Part shown: positions 57,525 through 64,000 of the stretch, one piece after another | How positions within the stretch are numbered: the stretch's first letter is position 1 | Layout of the letters: the number at the start of each line of letters is the position of its first letter | Assembly (NCBI GenBank): GCA_038363925.1 | Contig: JAQQWL010000016.1 | Span: forward strand, 1,765,566-1,829,565 | DNA length: 64,000 nucleotides | From: Apiospora phragmitis | Lineage: Eukaryota > Ascomycota > Sordariomycetes > Amphisphaeriales > Apiosporaceae | Direction of reading: 5' to 3' | Notes under the pieces: generated by a model | Databases searched by the model: none | The model's input: only the letters and a program-made list of their open reading frames with translations | What the model was told of the DNA's origin: nothing | Program-made: the position numbers and the translations under genes

Positions 57525-59630
57525 TCTTACTATTGACGCGCTACAACTTCACTCTACGACTGAATCTCGACTTCTCTTCATTGGTAGAGAGCAGGATGCC
57601 TCAAGAGCGTTCAAGTTCTACCCGCTCCTGTCGCTTGTCGGTGGTGTCGACACGGAGGAAGAGCGGGAGAATCTCCCTGAAGCACGAATTCAGTTCTATA
57701 GACGCCAGGCTGAAGCGTTCATTAACACTCCTCTCTTCGCCTCGGGCGTCGATGAGTTTATTCAATCTGAGATGGAGGACGGCATTTCTCAACTCACCCC
57801 GCAGTACGGTTTGGTCGGCATTCAACAAGACATTCCGGATATAGTAGCCGAGAACAGACTTGTTTTAGCAAACATGAATGTTCCTTGGTCGACATTCATT
57901 TGTGGATCACAGGGCGCAGGCAAAGCCATGCGGTGAGCTGCCTTCTGGAAAGCTACATCGACAAGAACAGCGGCACCGGCAAGCTTCCAAACCCCTTATC
58001 TGGAATGGTGATGCACTATGACAATTTCACCAACGACAACACGACGCAGTTGTGCGAGTCCGCGTACCTATGCTCCTCCGGTGTTCCGGTCAATGTTCTT
58101 GTTTGTCCTTCAAACATCTGGGCTATGAAGCGCCTCTATTCGAATCTCCCGGGCCTCGAACCTGGATCTCCGCGCCCGAAGATCCTGCCACTATACCTAA
58201 CGGAGAACCAGCTGAACATCTCACGGATCATGAAGCTCATGGCAGTCGACCCCACGTCCGGCGATCCACCCTTATACATGGAGGTGGTGATGAATATCAT
58301 TCGTCAGATGGCCATGGAGGGTCCCAAGTTCTCATATACCGAGTTTCGTCGGCGTCTGGCAGAGGTTGGATGGATTAAGGGCCAGAATGTAGCACTCAAC
58401 ATGCGCTTACAGCTGTTGGATACGTTCCTTGCCCCTTCTCCATTCACGCAGTCTACCCGGCCGGCACAGGCGGAGGAAGATATCTGGACTTTCGCGCCTG
58501 GCTCCCTTACTATCGTCGACCTGAGTGATCCATTCGTCAGCTCCGATGATGCCTGTGCTCTATTTTCTATCTGCTTGTCCATCTTTCTGGAGGATCGGGG
58601 CACATGTGGTCGTGTAGTAGCCATGGATGAAGCTCACAAGGTGAGTTCGATATCAGCACTGTGAGAATCCTAGTGAGGGTAACTAACCACTTGATGTACA
58701 GTTCCTTGTGCAGTCCGGTTCGGCGCGTATCCTTACGGGCGATTTGACCTCGATTATACGCCAGCAGCGCCATACGGGCACGCGCGTCATCATTGCTACC
58801 CAGGAACCCACCCTCGCCCCGGAGCTGATCGACCTGGCGAATGCAACATTTGTCCACCGCTTCCTATCTCCAGCCTGGTACGAAGTACTAAAGAAGCACC
58901 TAGCCGGCGCTGATAAAAAAGACCTCGACTATACAAACCTGCTTTTCGAGACCATCGTTACCCTCGAGACTGGCCAGGCGTTGTTATTCTGCCCAACTGC
59001 TCAGCTGGGCTTGGACATGTCTGACGTGGGACTTGTAGGACCGAAGGCGCTCGGCAACCGCTATGCTAAGCTGAAGATCGCAAGCGCACTACTGCGGACG
59101 GTGGTAGAAGCATCATGGCAACGGATGCATCTGCTCATGTCGCGAACCGCGCAATTGATGACGTTCCGATGTTCGTAGTCGCTCGGAAGTCGCAGGATTG
59201 CGGCAAGGCTGCCGGTGGTAAGGAGGACGCGAGAAAGAACGGGGATAGAAACGCCATCAACAACCCCAAAGAGTCTAGCTCGAACGCTTTTCACACATTT
59301 GATGTTGGCAAGAACCTATCAAACACTAAGCCGAGCAAAAGCCAGGTGAAGAAAGCTGCTTACGCTCAGTTCAAAGACAAAGACAAGGAAGGCTGGGGTG
59401 CTTTGGAAGAGCTGGTGAACTCTCAGAAGAGCCAGCTGTATTCGGATGCTGAATCGCACCTCAACGTTGTTCCGGGTACACTTGCAAAGAATACAGATTT
59501 GAGAACAGCGTTTAACAAGGTGTATTCGATGCTTATGGTAAGCGCCTACCTAGCGAAATCTCATGCCTCGGCAGATCGTATACTAACCCACGCTCGCCAG
59601 GCCCAATCCCGTACTCAGAAGAACACCTGA
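57525..59630 (+). CDS. HerA/VirD4-like P-loop ATPase, frame breaks
   Basis: After a TTCTAG acceptor at 57,521-57,524, the frame reads IDALQLHSTTESRLLFIGRE to YGLVGIQQDIPDIVAENRLVLANMNVPWSTFICGSQGAGK, a Walker A. One A is missing at 57,922-57,926, so the frame shifts inside the P-loop (GSQGAGK-S-HAVSCLLESYI). It continues to TIVDLSDPFVSSDDACALF and VVAMDEAHK (Walker B). Intron 58,641-58,701 leads to FLVQSG, SIIRQQRHTGTRVIIATQEP and LANATFVHRF, the arrangement of the HerA/VirD4 (TraG) superfamily. Another one-base loss at 59,079 leads into a basic, low-complexity C-terminal region ending at 59,630. These ATPases translocate DNA or act as motor subunits; the fungal role is unknown. The 5' end is undefined. 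Confidence 0.65.
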
Positions 59631-61015
59631 AGAATTGAGCAATGACCTTCTGGTCGAGTTCAGGCCGACTGAGATTCTAATAGAAAGGAATCTGCAGAGG
59701 ATTTGACAGCAGGATTGGTGTTTAACCCTACGTGGAGTCGAGAGGGTTAGGTCGTCCTGGCCCAAGATTGCACACAATGGTGCTGGGCTTTAATCTGAAT
59801 TTCTACGGTCTAGGCTCTGGGTCAATCAACGTTATGAACAGTCTATCCCAGAACAGCGTGTATCCCAGCGCTAACAGCTGATAATGTTAGAAGATATCTC
59901 TCCGCACTTCTCTTCAAGTTTACCAAAATCCAGATGTATCTAGATTCTTTTATAGCTATGCTTTCCACTTCTAGCGTGGTCTATAAAGACCTTACCTGTT
60001 GCCAGGCTTCAGGAGTGGAAAACCAAGGCACTTGACAATACACTCCTTCACCCCACCAACGTGAACTTGCCGCCACCTGAAGTCTCCTTACGTTAGTTCC
60101 TACCAATAATACGTCACGTCCGAAGACCCAACCCCGAGCAGCATCAGGACGACCGATCTAGCAAAGATGAGAATAGCTGCCGGGCTGCTAAAAGCGTAGG
60201 CTGGGTGCTAACCAACACTGCAGCCGGTGCAATAAGCCAAGTCACGATGTTCTTTAATGCGCAGGCCTGCCAATAACGAACGTGTTTATTTATGCGTGCC
60301 CTCTTCACAACACCTATACACACACCTTACGGGAGTGCCACAAAGCTGTAAGCCGGAACCTCGAACAGAAGTGGCGCCACCTCGTGTACGAGAGATGCAA
60401 TCTCCAATCTCCCTCCGCTACTTCCCAACGGCTCCTGAGAGAGGTGGCTCGGAAGTTCTGCAATGCGGCGCCGAGGGAGCTTGCTCAAGTCGCTTCTGGG
60501 CCACCTCCCTACCCTCCCTACCTCCCTTACCAATCCTGCCACTTACTATGGCACAAGGTACGGCTCTCCGCTTCCATGTGGACGAGTTCGGGCGCGACGC
60601 ATAGGGACATCCAGACTAGACGGTTTCTGCTACTTTGCCATCTCGAATGAGGGGCCCCGGGAAGCTCAGCGGCGTGGGTAAAATGAGAGAGAATGAGAGA
60701 AACTTCCAAAATAAGGAATCATACTAGTTATATCAAGAAATGATTTCCCCTAATGACACCTCCAGTTCGCGGCAATTATCATATCCCACCATCAGAAGAC
60801 CCGGAGTCGGATTCGTTGATTCGGGCTCGGGCTCGTTTCTGGAGAGCCCCGGCGACAGCGTGAGCAAGGTATCGGCTATGGCAGTTTCGCAAAATACCAT
60901 TCTTTCTGGGGCGTGGTTTATCCTTTACGAACACCAGACGTCTGTCCTATAACTTCACTAACTAGTGTTTATAAGACTCTATAAGCCTGTCGACCTCAGA
61001 AAGCTGGCAAACAGG
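59631..61015. other. Intergenic; weak ORFs only
   Basis: Overlapping plus frames at 60,257-60,680 (up to 122 codons) have no recognisable motif. This spacer separates the convergent HerA-like and UDG-like genes. Confidence 0.35.
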
Positions 61016-61971
61016 TTAGCTAAATAGGTTTCTGAGGATCCGAGAGCTTGTGCTTACCTCATCTTCAGCCGTCCACAAACCCATTTTCCTGAATTGCTCT
61101 ATTAATTTTGGAGTGGCAAAGTCGCCAGGGCCAGGAGTATAATATGCTCCATGTTGAGCGCCGATCCGAAGGCTATCCATGCCCAACCCGGATACTCGAC
61201 GGCCCGCTAATGCATTCGCGGCGATAACGAATGTAGCGTCGAATAGTTGCTTCCTGAATCTTTGTGTAGATAGACCTTTTTCAGTTCGCGCGAAGTACAT
61301 TGGGTGGACACTGGGAATCCTAACGACCTTCTGACCATCGTTCAGCATTTGCAAGGAGACCGTACCAGCTTTCTCCGGAGAAGAACCCAAGTATTTCATA
61401 TTCTCTGTGAGGCCGTCCTTGTCGCAATGGCATATCACCATAACCTTTGGGTGTAGCAGGTCAAGCACCTCTTGCACGGTTCGGTAAGCCGCTTGGTCGT
61501 TTCGTCGGCGGGTCTCCTCTCCTTCGCTTCGTCGTATCTTGTTGCTCCGAAACGGTCGGACATCTATGACAATGGTATTATCGATATGTCTCTGGTCTTG
61601 GAATGCAAATCTCAATGTTTGGTCTAGCAGTTCCAAAGCCACAGGATAGGAGCCCCCCTATTGGCGATGATATCTTCATAGAACATCTCGTCTTCCATGT
61701 CGCTCGGTTCTAGAAGAATCACGACGAGGTCCTCGAAGCCCGTGGCCAGGTGTTCCGCGTTCCGAAGGGCTGTCCTCGTCGCACCGAGTTGCTCTGCAAG
61801 TCTCCGAAGCGGGGCTAGGTATGAGCTGCCTATCAATAACCCCCGACTCCCGACAGCGCATCGAGACAAGGCCGTGTCAATGTCTTCTAGTTCGGTGAAG
61901 TCGAAAGAGACTAACGTAGAGGACGCCATACTGGCACAAGTGGTCGAGCCGACCGCTGTTCTGTTTAGCAT
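61016..61971 (-). CDS. Hypothetical protein, possibly uracil-DNA-glycosylase-fold, one frame break
   Basis: From ATG 61,971 (or 61,929) the frame encodes LVSFDFTELEDIDTALSR, RGLLIGSSYLAPLRRLAEQLG, and FEDLVVILLEPSDMEDEMFY. A run of six C (61,653-61,658, plus strand) then breaks frame. With one more base the product continues RGGSYPVALELLDQTLRFAF, NTIVIDVRPFRSNKIR, LHPKVMVICHCDKDGL, VVRIPSVHPMYFART and ends RILRNLFS at 61,016; total about 300 residues. The HPKV...SVHP spacing and the N-x-VIDVRPF strand resemble uracil-DNA-glycosylase-like proteins, but the resemblance is weak and the classic glycosylase motifs are not certain. It is convergent with the HerA-like gene. Confidence 0.5.
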
Positions 61972-63224
61972 AGCCTGCTAATGATGTTGTAAACTCGAAA
62001 ATGCTGACGGCCAGCCTGTGCAGTTACGAATGAGGGGTAGTTAATTTGAATCTCCAAGATTAACCATGATCATAGTGCACCCTTCAGACAACTACCATCT
62101 TTGCGTGGGACTTCCTGCAGTCCAAGACTAGTCAAGAACCTTAGATAAAAGGACTGCAAGCGTAAATGGTGGAGATCTCATACAGTTGCGCTAAGATGGC
62201 TGTAATAAGGAAGCTTAGTCATATTAAGCAACGTCGGCGCTGAGCTTACCATCGATCGTCCAGGACTCTCGACCGCGGCTAAAGTTGACAAATTCCAACA
62301 CTTAAGCGCAGCATATCGCAAGGTGTCCACTAGAAATAGCATTTGGGCACCTGGTAGGCCCCATTGTGGTCTCATTCGTTATATGCTCTCTCCAGCGGCC
62401 CAAACATATCTATAATAAATTCACAGATACTTGAAAGAATTAATAGTTTGGATGCGCCAGCGGAGGAGCAGGAATGCACTGCTCATTCTTGTTACCTTTG
62501 ACGTAATTACCAGCCTTCGCTGATTGGTATCTGCGGATTGAGGGGACTAGTTTAGCTACCCCGCCATTCTAGCTGCCCTACTAGGGCCTTACTGACTAGC
62601 TAGCATCCATGGAATGATTGAGGCTGCTTTAGGTAGTTTAGTTACCCCGCTAAGTAGATCACTGTAGCGGCAAAAGAGCTTCTCTCCCACTCTGTAAAGC
62701 TCGCCAGGTGGTGACCAATTTGGTGACTTGTTCGAGTCCAATGTCGTTCGTTATCGCATGAGTCACATTCCAGCGCACTGGAACGCTGACAGCGGCTTCC
62801 TGTATATTGCGGCTCGTCTCCTACAGCCGTTCTGGCTTGCTAGCTAAACCATAATGGGGAAACAGGCATCTAGCGATGGTCGGTGGCCTGTAGCCACAAC
62901 ACAATGCTTTATAGTATAAGCCCGGGTTAGAGGCAACGTGCACCCAAATGACGAGGCTGCGGCGAAAGCTCAAGTGGGTAGATGGACCCAACAGGATGTT
63001 TTAAGGCGCTTGCATAGGACTACAACTCAGTGTGGGGTTTCTCGTTCACGTTCGCTGAAACCATTCTAACCATTTCAGCCATCCCTTTCCAGACCATTTC
63101 TCTTTACCAACTCTGCACACTATCTACCATTTCGGTCAACTCTAATGTTTCGAAAGTAGTCATAAACGTCGACACGCAACACAAGGCTTTGGCAGACACT
63201 GACCTCATACTCCAGCCTTCTTAA
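61972..63224. other. Intergenic; repeat relics before the exonuclease gene
   Basis: A TAGTTTAGYTACCCCGC word occurs twice (about 62,550 and 62,635). R2 copy 2 lies at 62,921-63,010. The last 200 bp is pyrimidine-rich, like a fungal promoter/leader. No gene recognised. Confidence 0.4.
62921..63010 (+). repeat. Dispersed repeat R2, copy 2
   Basis: Matches 24,326-24,430 (CCCAAATGACGAGGCTGCGG core). Confidence 0.65.
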
Positions 63225-64000
63225 ATGGCAACAAGCGAGCTTAGCCCCAATGGATCCGGACGTTTGAGCCACAACGCGATGGTAAACAGGAACCCGATGA
63301 TGTCTATGATGTCGAACCCGTATGAGATAGGACCCAGGTTCGTGAAGTGCGACACGCCCTGGTGCGCGGTGTCGTCCGGGGTCGGGGAGTTCACCTCGAT
63401 GACGCTCAGGACCGGGTTTAACTACTGCACCGACCACCTCAGCACGGACGAGGTTATAAAGAAGATCGTGGTCCCGTTCGACGTCACGAAGGTGTGCGTG
63501 ATATTCTACGACGTCGAGCTCAACGAGACGAACGAGGGTCGAGCAGATAGGCGCGCGTACCATGTCGGGCAAGACCTTCTCTTCGTTCATCCGCACGAGC
63601 GTGAGGACCAGCACTGGAACAAGTTCGCGGAGAAGCCCGAGCGCACGATTGAGCGCTTTATCCAGTGGGGTGAACATGATCAAGGGTCGGAGACGGTCGG
63701 GGACCCGAGCGAGACCAGGGTCGTTCTTGCGGCGCACTACGGGTCCTGCCACGACCACCTGCACCTGATCAGGATGATGATGACGTACGGGTTCGAGTGT
63801 CCTAACTACGTGTTCGCGGACACCCTCGCACTCTTCAAGATGATGAAGGGCATGAACACGGAGTCGAAGCTTAGCGACTTGAGGGACACGTACACGCCCT
63901 GGATCACTCACACGCCCCACGACGCGGACAGCAACGCGCTCGTCTTGAGGCACGTGACTATAATCGCCTTCCCTGAGACGATCAAGATGGTGAACGGGTT
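63225..64000 (+). CDS. Putative DEDDh-type 3'-5' exonuclease, truncated by the window end
   Basis: An uninterrupted 258-codon frame starts at ATG 63,225 and runs off the window. The N-terminal part has a possible zinc site (C42, C47, C68, H71 in KCDTPWC and NYCTDH). An exonuclease-like core follows: VIFYDVELNET (ExoI, D96/E98), VVLAAHYGSCHDHLHLI (ExoII, H171 and D177), FADTLALFKMMKG (the usual D-T-L), and HTPHDADSNALVL (ExoIII; H232, but Asn237 where the last Asp is expected, with Asp235 nearby). The order and spacing fit the DnaQ/TREX-like fold. Codon use (many ACG, TCG, AAC, GAC, GTC) and Met-rich start differ from the other genes. Activity is uncertain given the D to N. DnaQ-like exonucleases occur in cellular genes, transposons and large DNA viruses; origin unresolved. 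Confidence 0.6.
   Translation, partial: MATSELSPNGSGRLSHNAMVNRNPMMSMMSNPYEIGPRFVKCDTPWCAVSSGVGEFTSMTLRTGFNYCTDHLSTDEVIKKIVVPFDVTKVCVIFYDVELNETNEGRADRRAYHVGQDLLFVHPHEREDQHWNKFAEKPERTIERFIQWGEHDQGSETVGDPSETRVVLAAHYGSCHDHLHLIRMMMTYGFECPNYVFADTLALFKMMKGMNTESKLSDLRDTYTPWITHTPHDADSNALVLRHVTIIAFPETIKMVNG

Noticed and set aside
63120..63953. Long minus-strand ORF of 277 codons
   Set aside because: It is the mirror of the exonuclease-like plus-strand frame. It is Arg/Val/Leu-biased and motif-free, while the plus frame has ordered catalytic motifs.
1..64000. CRISPR arrays, Shine-Dalgarno sites, operators
   Set aside because: No regularly spaced direct repeats of CRISPR type. Spliceosomal introns and fungal gene families make prokaryotic regulatory features irrelevant.
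1..64000. Giant cargo-carrying element of the Starship type
   Set aside because: I found no tyrosine-recombinase captain-like (DUF3435) gene or matching element ends, although the mix of accessory genes would be compatible.

Overview
The window looks like an accessory, repeat-rich segment of a filamentous ascomycete (Pezizomycotina) genome. The reconstructable genes carry short spliceosomal introns (about 48-101 bp, GT...CTAAC...AG). Several gene families are typical of ascomycetes: MYND/DUF4470, APH-like kinases, Tad1-type LINEs and Tc1/mariner relics. Premature stops in the repeated genes mostly look like CAA/CAG to TAA/TAG or TGG to TAG, as expected from repeat-induced point mutation (RIP). 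I could not fix the genus.

Layout. 0-3.7 kb: partial gene of an unknown 'WWVPG' family, a degenerate repeat, and the C-terminal half of a family-2 glycosyltransferase. 3.7-11 kb: unknown 'family A' pseudogene, a 187-bp repeat, and two dynamin-like GTPases. 11-20 kb: a GGCCTG-rich repeat tract, a MYND/DUF4470 gene, and a Ulp1-type protease relic. 20-30 kb: three APH-like kinase loci (one intact), a second WWVPG relic, and a RIP-damaged kinase pseudogene. 30-43 kb: dispersed repeats, an AT-rich element with GC-rich inverted ends, a dynamin GED fragment, a coiled-coil gene, a LINE 3' relic, an unknown two-exon gene and a fourth APH relic. 43-48 kb: second family A copy, second 187-bp repeat, third large dynamin-like gene. 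48-54 kb: a RIPed P-loop kinase/HAD/phosphoribosyltransferase fusion, a conserved fungal gene, Tc1/mariner and LINE relics. 54-64 kb: an unknown gene, a HerA/VirD4-like ATPase, a possible uracil-DNA-glycosylase-like protein, and at the edge an open frame with DEDDh exonuclease motifs and unusual composition.

Genes working together. No metabolic operon-like pathway is visible. The recurring theme is multicopy NTPase/kinase families (dynamins, APH, HerA, kinase fusions) among dead transposons, as in fast-evolving accessory compartments. A block of family A plus 187-bp element plus dynamin occurs twice. Many otherwise good genes carry single-base indels, often in homopolymers. These may be assembly errors rather than real breaks, so functional status is uncertain for those loci.
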